Positions 1 to 6,951 of a stretch of DNA of 64,000 nt are shown piece by piece (the first letter of the stretch is position 1; each line of letters opens with the position of its first letter). Source of the DNA: an uncultured Rhodospirillaceae bacterium (GTDB taxonomy: Bacteria > Pseudomonadota > Alphaproteobacteria > Rhodospirillales > Magnetospirillaceae); contig CALABS010000070.1 in the NCBI GenBank assembly GCA_937887565.1, positions 1 to 64,000 on the forward strand. The letters are read 5' to 3'. The notes below the pieces were generated by a model. It was given only the letters and a program-made list of their open reading frames with translations, did not search any database and was not told where the DNA came from. Made by a program: the position numbers and the translations under genes.

Positions 1-140
1 CGCAACTTCAGCTTCCTCGGTTCAGACCGAGTGGGCAACCTCCTGAGACTTCACATCTAGTGGTCCGATCCAGACCGACGATTCAGGGGCCTGAACCTTC
101 GGCCTTGTGATTCGGCCCACAAAATCAATGAATCAGTGCA

Positions 141-917
141 CTAGCCGTGGTCGCGATCGGCTGCCCGGCGCAGCCAGGCGCCGCAGGCGGCGACGTCGTC
201 GAGCCGGAAGCGGGCGGCGGTGCCCCGGTCTGGCCCCACCAGGATCGACACCCCGCCCAAGGCATTGACCGCCTCAAAGCCGTATTCGTCGGTGACGTCG
301 TCGCCGACGAACACCGGCACCCGCCCGGTGAAGGGCGTCTCGGCCATGAAGGCGCGCACGGCGGCGCCCTTGTCGAAGCCCTTGGGCTTGATCTCGAACA
401 CCATCTTGCCGGCCAGCAGGCGGAAGTCGGGATGGGCCTCGACGGCGGCCTCGGCGACGACGCGGCAGTCGTCCTGGCGTTCCGGCGCCAGCCGGTAATG
501 CAGCGCCACCGACAGGCCCTTGTCCTCCACCAGCACGCCGTCGCCCTCGACGGAGCGAAAGCGGGCCCGGATGTCGTCGAGGCCGGGCAGAGGCTCGGGC
601 CGCACCACCTCGCCGGCGGCGGTCATGCGCTCCATGCCGTGTAGGCCGGCGGCGGGAAAGCGGAACGGATAGACCAGCCGCTCGATGTTCTCCACCGCCC
701 GGCCGCTGACCAGGGCCAGGGCGCCGCCATGATGGTCGGACAGCGACCGCAGCACTCCCGGCAAGTCGGACGGCATGTGGATGGCCGACGGCGTCGAGGC
801 GATCTCGATCAGCGTGCCGTCGACGTCGAGGAACCACGCCCAGTCGGGGCTTGGATCGGGCGGCGGAGGAAGCGTCGTCATGGCGGGGACCATAGGCGTC
901 CGGGCCGAAACGGGCAA
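141..917 (-). CDS. otsB: Trehalose-6-phosphate phosphatase
   Basis: This protein should remove phosphate from trehalose 6-phosphate, the last step of the OtsA/OtsB osmoprotectant pathway in the cytoplasm. It shows HAD-superfamily motif I, DVDGT, at residues 31-35 with nucleophile Asp31. A later KPKG segment supplies the phosphate-binding lysine, and a GDDVTDE motif near residue 205 supplies the acidic metal ligands. The length of 258 residues is normal for OtsB. The first 13 residues are not conserved-looking, and an internal Met at residue 13 could be the true start. No otsA is seen, although the window ends 140 bases downstream. It is a chromosomal housekeeping gene outside the mobile region. 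Confidence 0.93.
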   Translation of the reverse strand: MPVSARTPMVPAMTTLPPPPDPSPDWAWFLDVDGTLIEIASTPSAIHMPSDLPGVLRSLSDHHGGALALVSGRAVENIERLVYPFRFPAAGLHGMERMTAAGEVVRPEPLPGLDDIRARFRSVEGDGVLVEDKGLSVALHYRLAPERQDDCRVVAEAAVEAHPDFRLLAGKMVFEIKPKGFDKGAAVRAFMAETPFTGRVPVFVGDDVTDEYGFEAVNALGGVSILVGPDRGTAARFRLDDVAACGAWLRRAADRDHG

Positions 918-927
918 TACGGGGAAC

Positions 928-1704
928 TCAGTACCCGTCGGCGGACAGGCCCATCGCGCGGCGGCTTTCCACCATGCGGGCCCGGCGCATCTTGTATTCC
1001 ACCAGCCGCGCCTGGCGATAGGCGGCGGCGATCCGGCCCGCCTCGGCGCGGGTGGCGGCGGCCTGGTCCTTCCACGCCTCGCGCAGGCGCTCGACCTTGG
1101 GCGAGGTCGGGACGGGACGGTTGGTCGTCCCCGGCTTGACCGGCGCCAGCGTCGCCACCGCCTGCCCGCCGCCCGCGGGGCCGCCCCACACCTTCATCAG
1201 GCGCTCACGGTAGGCGGCGGCCAGATGCGGCGTCTGCGAATGGTAGTACGAGGCGGCGGTGACCCAGTGGTCGGTGGCCTCGAACAGCCCCTTGAGGAAG
1301 CGCGCGGCGTAGGCCACGTTGGCGGCGGGATCGAAGGCCTCGTCCAGGGTGTCGAACGCATCGGGGTGGTAGTAGAGGTTGACCTGCATGCAGCCGACAT
1401 CGATGTTGCGCACGCCGCGCGCCTTCAGCCGCCTGACCTCGGCCACCGCCTCGGCCTTGGTGGGGAAATATTTGCCCTCCCCCTCGGCGGTGACGGTCCA
1501 CGGCCAGGCAAGCGTTGCCCGCCGGTCACGGTCGTAGCGCCCCGATTCGACCACCGAGATGGACTCGAGCAGGCGGGCGGGAATGCCGTGAAGCCGCTCG
1601 TTACGCTGGGCTTCCGTGGCGCAGAAGGCCTCGGCGGCGGGCGGCGGCACGGCGGCGGCCCCCGTGGCCCCCACCAGGACCACGACCAGCCCGGTCGCCA
1701 GCAT
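928..1704 (-). CDS. Periplasmic lytic transglycosylase (SLT domain)
   Basis: This is a secreted soluble-lytic-transglycosylase-like protein that should cleave peptidoglycan glycan strands. I chose the Met at 1704 because the first 26 residues then form a clean signal peptide (MLATGLVVVLVGATGAAA). A longer reading would start at 1770 with 22 arginine-rich residues. The SLT core follows: ESISVVESG with catalytic Glu53, then a segment reading GCMQVNLYYHP, which is the Slt GxMQ(V/I)N motif, then AANVAYAARFL. The C-terminal third is charged and helical. It sits 10 bases upstream of otsB on the same strand, so the two may share a transcript. Confidence 0.88.
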   Translation of the reverse strand: MLATGLVVVLVGATGAAAVPPPAAEAFCATEAQRNERLHGIPARLLESISVVESGRYDRDRRATLAWPWTVTAEGEGKYFPTKAEAVAEVRRLKARGVRNIDVGCMQVNLYYHPDAFDTLDEAFDPAANVAYAARFLKGLFEATDHWVTAASYYHSQTPHLAAAYRERLMKVWGGPAGGGQAVATLAPVKPGTTNRPVPTSPKVERLREAWKDQAAATRAEAGRIAAAYRQARLVEYKMRRARMVESRRAMGLSADGY

Positions 1705-1891
1705 CCTCACCCACGTCCTCACCCGTCGATCCTCCAGCGCCCACAAAAGAGGCAGTCGTGAGTATTGCACTTTTCATGCCAGATCGCAAAGACCGCATTC
1801 GCCCTATACACATGACCCGTCTGCATAGCCCTTTTGGCGTGAATTTTCAGCCACTTGGCGCTCCCCCTATCACTAAGGCACAGATTTTCTC

Positions 1892-1920
1892 TTGCATCGC
1901 AGCAAGTAGCCCCGTATATA
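1892..1920 (+). promoter_or_regulatory. Sigma-70 type promoter for an orphan small RNA
   Basis: TTGCAT at 1892-1897 and TATATA at 1915-1920 are separated by exactly 17 bases, close to the sigma-70 consensus. No protein-coding gene follows. A strong intrinsic terminator ends about 100 bases downstream. Confidence 0.55.
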
Positions 1921-1926
1921 TTGCAC

Positions 1927-2024
1927 TGCAACAAACGAGCTCGGTCTCCGGACCTCTCCTTGTTGCCTTTCTTGGACGTTTCCTCCCTAAACTTGAGCCC
2001 CCACTTCGGTGGGGGCTTTTTTTC
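1927..2024 (+). ncRNA. Putative small RNA, about 98 nt
   Basis: A promoter-like element lies just upstream and a textbook terminator lies at the end, with no credible reading frame between them. The predicted transcript has a small hairpin (GGTC-TCCG-GACC, about 1954-1965). A C/U-rich single-stranded stretch with CTCTCC and TCCTCCC follows, then the terminator hairpin. C/U-rich anti-Shine-Dalgarno loops are typical of alphaproteobacterial trans-acting small RNAs that block ribosome binding sites. The targets, and any membership of a named family, are unknown. Confidence 0.5.
1997..2023 (+). terminator. Intrinsic terminator
   Basis: A perfect 8-bp stem (GCCCCCAC with GTGGGGGC) closed by a TTCG tetraloop is followed by seven T residues. 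It reads on the plus strand, where the only upstream candidate is the small RNA. Confidence 0.9.
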
Positions 2025-2062
2025 TGCAAAATCAACGACTTGTAAGCATGCAAATCCGCTAA

Positions 2063-2151
2063 TGTAGGCCGCTTTGTATGCCGAAATGTATGCCGTTTTT
2101 GGCCCGAACGGGTTCCCGAAGGTATCCACTGGGGGTATCCGCAGGCTATCC
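2063..2151. repeat. 12-bp tandem repeats and GGTATCC repeats at the left edge of block A
   Basis: TGTAGGCCG, TGTATGCCG and TGTATGCCG start at 2063, 2075 and 2087, a strict 12-bp period. GGTATCC, GGTATCC and GCTATCC follow at 2121, 2134 and 2145. Such short direct repeats are typical of arm-type recombinase sites or iterons. They lie between the chromosomal small RNA and the first element-type repeat at 2301, so they may mark the element end. The rest of 2025-2429 holds no convincing gene. Confidence 0.55.
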
Positions 2152-2300
2152 GTAACCAGTTGAATTCCATGGACTATGCGTCGAAGGTGGCAGCTTGGCT
2201 TCCACTGCGGTGGTCAGTCCCGCACTGCCGAGCTCGGCGGCGGGCAGACATTCGGGACGAAACGAGACGGGGACCCGCTAGGGCCGGCGGGCGACAACCC

Positions 2301-2309
2301 GTGAGTCAC
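2301..2309. promoter_or_regulatory. GTGAGTCAC element (copy 1)
   Basis: A perfect copy of the dispersed 9-mer with a central GAGTC, a CcrM-type GANTC site. It lies about 120 bases upstream of the tRNA-type gene, which suggests that the element begins to the left of that gene. Confidence 0.6.
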
Positions 2310-2429
2310 GAGAAAGCCTTGCAGCCACTCCTGCGGTCCCGCTACGATCCCCGCCATGGCCGACGCCCGCATCCGCTTTCCGCACCCGCCGCGAATACCG
2401 CTGTCCTGAATGAGGGCATGGTATCCTGT

Positions 2430-2524
2430 GGGGGTGTAGCTCAACGGTAGAGCGGGCCGCCTTATAAACGGCATGAGCGCCGGATCAGCGCACGATCCCG
2501 GTTCGAATCCGGGCACCCCTACCA
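2430..2524 (+). tRNA. tRNA-type gene with long variable arm, isotype unsure
   Basis: The acceptor arms GGGGGTG and CACCCCT pair with one G-U at the first position, followed by discriminator A and an encoded CCA. A normal D arm (GCTC/GAGC) and T arm (CCCGG-TTCGAAT-CCGGG) are present. The anticodon stem is irregular. With a 7-base loop CTTATAA the anticodon would be TAT (Ile), leaving a C-A mismatch; otherwise the loop has 9 bases. A 24-base variable region contains a GCGC/GCGC hairpin, giving a 95-nt class II-like molecule, which is abnormal for tRNA-Ile. Its last bases overlap the stop codon of umuC on the other strand. Confidence 0.6.
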
Positions 2525-3922
2525 TCCTCGCATCCGCAGGCCCTTGCCTTCATCGCTTCCCTGGGAAACATGGCGGTGAAGAATCCCGGAGGCCGGTGAA
2601 ATCTCCTGCCCGATCGGCGCGTGCTCTGCCTGCGCCCGTACCACGGGCAGATCCTCCAGCCGCGTGGTGTATCTTGGGGACCGCCGCGACTGGGTCATCT
2701 CCCAGCCCTTACCCGACACAACGCCCTCGGCGGCAAGCCGCACGGCTCCGCGTCCGTGCTCCGCCGAGATCGCGTCCATCGCCGCCATCAGCCTCGCCGA
2801 CCGGGGGTCGGGCCGGTCGAACAGCGTCACCGGGGCCGAGGCCGCCGGCTCCAGAAACGGCAGCAGGACACCGGCCTTCTTGTAGCTCTTGCCCGACCTG
2901 AACAGGCGGTCGACGACGGCGACCGCGGCCACGACGATCCGCCTGCTGTCCGACGTCCATCCGCCGAGGTCCGCCGTGGCGGCGCTCTCGTACTCCTCGC
3001 GGGGCCGCAGCCTGTCCTCGTCGTCGAAGCGGTCGGTGAGCATGAACGCCGAGATGTGGCTCGCCGCCATGCCGCCCCGCCGGAGCTTCTGGGCCGCCCG
3101 GGCGGCGTGGCTGGCGACGGCCTCCCTCATCACGCCGAGGTCGGTGACCGCCTGCCCGAACGACCGGCTGACGCAGCAGGACTGCCTGTCCGGCGCGACG
3201 GCCTCCAAAGCCAGACAGGAGACGCCCCGCAGTTCCATGACGACCCGCTGCCCGACGACTCCCATCCGCTGCCGCACCCAGCGTTCGTCGGCGTCGCGCA
3301 GATGGATCGCCTTGAATATCCCCTCCCGGTTCAGCATGGCGGCCCATCGGGGGCCGATACCCCAGACGTCGCCGACGTCCACCTTGGCCAGGGCACGCTC
3401 CAGCCATTGCGGGTCGCGGCTCAGGTCGAGCACGCCGCCTGTCTTCGGTGACTTCTTGGCGAGCCTGTTGGCGAGCTTGGCGATCGTCTTCGTGTTCCCG
3501 ATGCCGACGCAGCAGGGGATGCCCGTCCACTGCCTCACCTTGCGTCTGAGGAGGCGGGCAAGGCCCTCCGCGTCGGGCACTCCCGTGAGGTCGACGAAGG
3601 ACTCGTCGATCGAGTACACCTCGACCGAGGGGGCGTCGGCCGCCAGGACGGAGACCGCCCTCGCCGACATGTCGCCGTACAGGGCGTAGTTGGACGAGAA
3701 GACCCGTACGCCGTTGCGTTCAAGCAGGCTGCGGGCCTTGAAGTACGGCACGCCCATCTCGACGCCGATGGCCTTGGCCTCGTTGCTCCTGGCGATGACG
3801 CAGCCGTCGTTGTTGCTCAGGACGACGACCGGCCTCCCCTCAAGGCGGGGATCGAACACCCGCTCGCAGGAGCAATAGAAATTGTTGGCGTCCACAAGGC
3901 CGAACAGGGGCATCGCGGTCAC
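2519..3922 (-). CDS. umuC: Y-family DNA polymerase V catalytic subunit UmuC
   Basis: This is the catalytic subunit for error-prone lesion bypass. The N-terminus reads FGLVDANNFYCSCERVF, holding the first metal-binding Asp, and the second acidic motif is SIDESFVDLTG. An IGNTKTIAKLAN segment with helix-hairpin-helix contacts follows. The start overlaps the umuD stop as ATGA, so translation is probably coupled. The family normally ends soon after SPRYTTRLEDLPVV. Here about 40 extra residues run on, and the TAG stop lies inside the 3' end of the tRNA-type gene. This suggests that the original 3' end was lost when the two sequences were joined. The gene is probably SOS-induced through the LexA box upstream of umuD. 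Confidence 0.95.
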   Translation of the reverse strand: MTAMPLFGLVDANNFYCSCERVFDPRLEGRPVVVLSNNDGCVIARSNEAKAIGVEMGVPYFKARSLLERNGVRVFSSNYALYGDMSARAVSVLAADAPSVEVYSIDESFVDLTGVPDAEGLARLLRRKVRQWTGIPCCVGIGNTKTIAKLANRLAKKSPKTGGVLDLSRDPQWLERALAKVDVGDVWGIGPRWAAMLNREGIFKAIHLRDADERWVRQRMGVVGQRVVMELRGVSCLALEAVAPDRQSCCVSRSFGQAVTDLGVMREAVASHAARAAQKLRRGGMAASHISAFMLTDRFDDEDRLRPREEYESAATADLGGWTSDSRRIVVAAVAVVDRLFRSGKSYKKAGVLLPFLEPAASAPVTLFDRPDPRSARLMAAMDAISAEHGRGAVRLAAEGVVSGKGWEMTQSRRSPRYTTRLEDLPVVRAQAEHAPIGQEISPASGILHRHVSQGSDEGKGLRMRGW

Positions 3923-4365
3923 TCCGCCGCGTCTGCCCGCCGGCGGGGAGGCGGGCCTGCGAGGAAATGGATCGCGCTGGTCGCGACGCCCCAGATCACC
4001 GTCTCCGCGTTCTCACCCACCTCGATCGTGGGGTAGCTCTCGTTCTCGGCCAGAAGGACCATGCGGCCACCCCGTCTGGCGAGCCGCTTCAGCGTGAGCT
4101 CGCCGTCCAGGGCGACCACGACGACGTGGCCCGGGGCCGCCTGCACCGAGCGGTCGACGACCAGCAGGTCGCCGTCGAAGATTCCGGCCCCGGTCATCGA
4201 GTCGCCGCTGACCCACACGAGGAAGGTCGCGGCCGGATGCTCGATCAGGTGCTCGTTGAGGTCGATCCTGCCTTCGAGATAGTCCCCGGCCGGCGACGGG
4301 AAGCCCGCCTGGACGGTGCCTTCGACGATGGGGATGAGACGGATGTGGTGTGGCATGCCGGCCAT
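3919..4365 (-). CDS. umuD: UmuD-type S24 peptidase, polymerase V subunit
   Basis: This LexA-like protein cleaves itself in the presence of RecA filaments, and the product joins UmuC to form polymerase V. The Ala20-Gly21 cleavage site, the SGDSM motif with catalytic Ser56, and catalytic Lys93 in LTLKRL are all present. At 148 residues it is close to the usual 140. A Met at residue 4 (codon at 4356) may be the true start, since the LexA box ends only 3 bases from the first Met. A SeqA- or Xre-type CATG array lies about 110 bases upstream, so control may be double. Confidence 0.94.
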   Translation of the reverse strand: MAGMPHHIRLIPIVEGTVQAGFPSPAGDYLEGRIDLNEHLIEHPAATFLVWVSGDSMTGAGIFDGDLLVVDRSVQAAPGHVVVVALDGELTLKRLARRGGRMVLLAENESYPTIEVGENAETVIWGVATSAIHFLAGPPPRRRADAAE

Positions 4366-4367
4366 AT

Positions 4368-4382
4368 GTTCGATGTTTGTTC
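4368..4382 (-). promoter_or_regulatory. LexA box upstream of umuDC
   Basis: GTTC, seven bases, GTTC: the direct-repeat LexA operator of alphaproteobacteria, sitting directly against the umuD start. It predicts SOS control of umuDC and supports an alphaproteobacterial host. Confidence 0.85.
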
Positions 4383-4470
4383 ATTGTTATGGGTTCGCGG
4401 CATGGGCAGAGTCAAGGGCCGGGCGAGGCCGCGGATCGAGGGCCGACGCTGAGCCCGCAAAGCGGCCTGA

Positions 4471-4490
4471 CATGACCTCATGCAGTCATG
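4471..4490. promoter_or_regulatory. CATG array, 3 units at 8-bp period
   Basis: CATG occurs at 4471, 4479 and 4487, exactly 8 bases apart. It overlaps the stop codon of the HNH-like gene and lies upstream of umuD. It belongs to the dispersed array family described in the findings. Confidence 0.6.
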
Positions 4491-5056
4491 GGAAGCGTCG
4501 TCCCAAGCCGATCCAGAGCCTTCTTCACCTTCGCCGACGGCTCGGGCGGCGGCAGCCATGCCTCGGCGGGCGGATAGCCGTCGGGCCTCGCCGGCGCTTC
4601 GGCTTCGCCGGGCTTCCATCCGAAAAGCTCCCAAGCCCTGTATTGCAGGCACGCCGCCACGCCGTCGTCGTGGTCGGACAGACCGGCCACGGCGGCCGGC
4701 AGCAGGACGATGTTGGCGATGCAGGTGTGATGGCGGGGGTCGTAGCAGGTGGCCGGCCAGACGTGGCAGCAATGGAAGTTCTCCACGCCGGCATGGGTGC
4801 CGAAGACCGCCCGTTTGATGGCGTAGTTGGCCCGCGTGTTGTCGTCGAGGACGACGCCGTCGACCGCCGCCCCCTTCCGCTCGCCCTTCCGCAGGCGGCG
4901 GTATCCCGGGAACCAAGCCCCGTGCGGGTTGATCCGCCTTACTGCCTCAAACGTGGACGGATGGACCCACACCGCGCAGGCCGCCACCAGCGGGCGGAGG
5001 TCGACGCCAAGCCGCTTCGTCGCCTCGGCGAGGAGGACGTCGCCGTCCAGGGTCAA
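4478..5056 (-). CDS. Unknown protein with HNH-like cysteine/histidine cluster
   Basis: I do not recognise a named family. The frame probably starts at TTG 5056, which overlaps the TGA of the gene before it (TTGA), giving 192 residues. A longer reading exists but would run deep into that neighbour. The middle contains NFHCCHVWP followed about 12 residues later by RHHTCIANIVLLP, which resembles the paired His/Cys and N...L pattern of HNH nucleases. This is the last gene of a minus-strand operon headed by an OLD nuclease and a UvrD-like helicase, so a defence or DNA-processing role is possible. The nuclease reading is an inference from pattern only. Confidence 0.6.
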   Translation of the reverse strand: MTLDGDVLLAEATKRLGVDLRPLVAACAVWVHPSTFEAVRRINPHGAWFPGYRRLRKGERKGAAVDGVVLDDNTRANYAIKRAVFGTHAGVENFHCCHVWPATCYDPRHHTCIANIVLLPAAVAGLSDHDDGVAACLQYRAWELFGWKPGEAEAPARPDGYPPAEAWLPPPEPSAKVKKALDRLGTTLPMTA

Positions 5057-5346
5057 GGAAGCCTCGCCCGGGCCTGCATGAGCGCCTCGGGCGGCAACCC
5101 CTCGGCCTCCGCGAAGGCGGCCGCCGTCGGCTCGTCGCCGAGCACGAAATCCAACACGCCGCCGAGGAAGGCTGGGTCGATCAGGCGGGCTTTCAGGTCC
5201 TCCGCTCCGCACCCCGTCAGGGCGACGAAGCGGGGAAGAAGGTGGTCGTCGGCGGCGACGAAGGCGACCGCCTTCAGGGCGAGGGTCCCGGCATCTGCCG
5301 CCGGCTTCGCGGTCTTGGCTCTGAACGGGTCCAATGGCATCTCCAC
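5053..5346 (-). CDS. DUF3572 family protein
   Basis: A small protein of about 97 residues matching DUF3572. It shows ALKAVAFVAADD, a central FVALTGCGAEDL, then GGVLDFVLGDE and a C-terminal GLPPEAL. The family is common as a single chromosomal gene in alphaproteobacteria and has no known function. Here it lies inside the extended OLD/UvrD-type operon, 55 bases after the preceding gene, and overlaps the next one by four bases. Finding a core-type gene in accessory DNA is unusual. The start may be the Met at residue 3. Confidence 0.75.
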   Translation of the reverse strand: MEMPLDPFRAKTAKPAADAGTLALKAVAFVAADDHLLPRFVALTGCGAEDLKARLIDPAFLGGVLDFVLGDEPTAAAFAEAEGLPPEALMQARARLP

Positions 5347-5401
5347 AGTTTCTGTTCGACCGGCGGAGGGCGCTCCCGAAGGAGCTCTCCGCTTGGCGTC
5401 G

Positions 5402-6208
5402 TCAGCCGCCTTGCATGGAGTCGAATCTGACGAGAAGGAGCCTGGCCGTCAGCAGGACCACATGGAGCCTGAACGTGCAGTCCTCGTCGTCGGACAGGCC
5501 GGGGTGCGGCCCCCGCGGGTGCAGCCGCCTGGCGAGCCCGTTGAGGAAGCCCTTCCCGTCGTCGGCCCATTCGTTCAGGTCCCGGCCGAGAAACCCCGCC
5601 GCGGCAAGCTTGGTCCGCCGGGCCTGCCCGGTCGGAAGCGAGGCCGCGGAGGGGTCGATTCTTTCGGCAATTTCGTCGAGAAGCGCGTCCAGAAACGTCC
5701 TGATCTGGGAATTCGCCGCCGCCCAATAGCCATCGGCGTGGGTCTTCAAGGCCTCTTCCAGGTGCCCCTTCGTGGTTGCCATGCCATGCTTGGAGAGAAG
5801 GCGGCTGATCTCGTCCTCAGCCGCGGGGACGCCAAGTTCCGCCGGCAGAATTCTCCTGAGGACGCCGTCTGCGGCCACGTATCCGTCGCCCAGCAGGGAT
5901 CGCCTGAACGCGGCCTCGTCCGGTCGAGGCTCTCTCCAGCCGTCCTCGGCGGGCAGGAGGGCGGCTGCGCGCTCCACCACCGCGTCGATGAGTGAGTCAC
6001 CCCCATCCGCCGCATGTCCGGGATTCCCGTCCGCAAAACGGATGAGGCCGTTGAGGCGCTTGGTCACGCTGACGCCCTCGCCGTCCACTGCCCCGTCGAC
6101 ATCGCACCCGAGTTCCAGCAGGAGGCGGCTCAGCTTCGCCTGCGTTAGGCGTTCGAGCACTCCGACGGCCGCCACGAAAGTCCTGCGGGCGAAGCGCGCC
6201 TCAGTCAT
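5402..6208 (-). CDS. Unknown protein, C-terminus reminiscent of abortive-infection proteins
   Basis: The start at 6208 is set by an ATGA overlap with the previous gene and gives 268 residues. The protein is mostly helical. The last 50 residues read FLNGLARRLHPRG and then HPGLSDDEDCTFRLH, a pattern I associate with C-terminal domains of abortive-infection proteins, possibly HEPN-like. No family can be named with certainty. One perfect GTGAGTCAC lies inside the gene at 5992-6000 and may be there by chance. Its place behind the nuclease/helicase pair suggests an accessory role in the same system. Confidence 0.65.
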   Translation of the reverse strand: MTEARFARRTFVAAVGVLERLTQAKLSRLLLELGCDVDGAVDGEGVSVTKRLNGLIRFADGNPGHAADGGDSLIDAVVERAAALLPAEDGWREPRPDEAAFRRSLLGDGYVAADGVLRRILPAELGVPAAEDEISRLLSKHGMATTKGHLEEALKTHADGYWAAANSQIRTFLDALLDEIAERIDPSAASLPTGQARRTKLAAAGFLGRDLNEWADDGKGFLNGLARRLHPRGPHPGLSDDEDCTFRLHVVLLTARLLLVRFDSMQGG

Positions 6209-6951
6209 TCCGTCCTCCCGCCGGGGAACATCGGCGCCCCACCCGCCCACGCGAGGATGCGCTCCGCCCCCTGGTCCAGCAGGTAGGCGAGGCCGAGAGT
6301 CAGATCGACCGGGCTCGGATCGAGCCCCGCCTCGGCGAGGGTTCCCGTCAGGCCGGCGACGGCGACCATGCCTGCGATGCGCCCGGGGCCGAAATGGTCC
6401 AGGGTGCCCCCGGCACCCCTCCGAGAGGCTTCGGTCGCCGCAGAGCAGGCGGCCTCGGAGCGGGTGAAGTAGGTCCGGCAGGCGATCGGTCGGGCCTTGT
6501 AGACCATGCATCTTCCGTTGTCGCCCAACAGCGGGCATGGGACGCCGGCCGCCAGCCGTTCGTCGGGGCCTGCGAGCGGGGCGATCCGCTTCGCAGCATT
6601 CCAGATTGCCGAAGCAACCGACATGGCGTCCGGCAGGTCACCGATGGCCTGGAACACGATCAGGAGTTCAGGCGGGGAGGCCGTCACGGCGAGGCGGCAG
6701 CAGTGGCTGCATCCCGCCCGGCAGTCGAGGGACCCGAGCGGAAGCCCCGCATGCCGCGCAAGCCCGTCCGCCAGCTCGTCGGCCTGCCGAGCGCACCTCC
6801 AGGCGAGCGCGGACACGCCCTTCAGCGTCTCCATCCCCGGAGGCAGCCCCTTCAGGCCGTACCCCTCGGCCCGGAGGCGTTCCAGGAACTCCCGCGCCAT
6901 CAGCGTGGACATCACCATGTCGGCCCCCGGCATACCCCCCACCTCCGTCAT
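6205..6951 (-). CDS. YkgJ-type cysteine cluster protein
   Basis: This 248-residue protein carries the zinc/iron-chelating YkgJ pattern: CRAGCSHCC, then a spaced CPLL, then GRCMVYKARPIACR. The cysteines of all three segments are intact. YkgJ-like proteins are thought to bind Zn or Fe-S, and their reactions are poorly known. The start at 6951 overlaps the stop of the helicase gene (ATGA), and the end overlaps the next gene in the same way, so it is firmly part of the operon. It is not a standard member of Gabija-like loci, which makes the operon an extended version. Confidence 0.8.
   Translation of the reverse strand: MTEVGGMPGADMVMSTLMAREFLERLRAEGYGLKGLPPGMETLKGVSALAWRCARQADELADGLARHAGLPLGSLDCRAGCSHCCRLAVTASPPELLIVFQAIGDLPDAMSVASAIWNAAKRIAPLAGPDERLAAGVPCPLLGDNGRCMVYKARPIACRTYFTRSEAACSAATEASRRGAGGTLDHFGPGRIAGMVAVAGLTGTLAEAGLDPSPVDLTLGLAYLLDQGAERILAWAGGAPMFPGGRTE

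Noticed and set aside
2160..2450. A 96-codon plus-strand frame ending in the tRNA-type gene
   Set aside because: It runs into the tRNA and is low-complexity. No ribosome binding site is present.
2500..2524. tRNA 3' end as a proven attachment site
   Set aside because: I found no second copy of this stretch by eye near 28.4, 33.2 or 63.9 kb, so integration here is not shown. A computed repeat search would decide.
5992..6000. GTGAGTCAC inside the gene at 5402 as a regulatory site
   Set aside because: It lies in the middle of a coding region, far from any start. I count it in the tally but do not list it as a control site.
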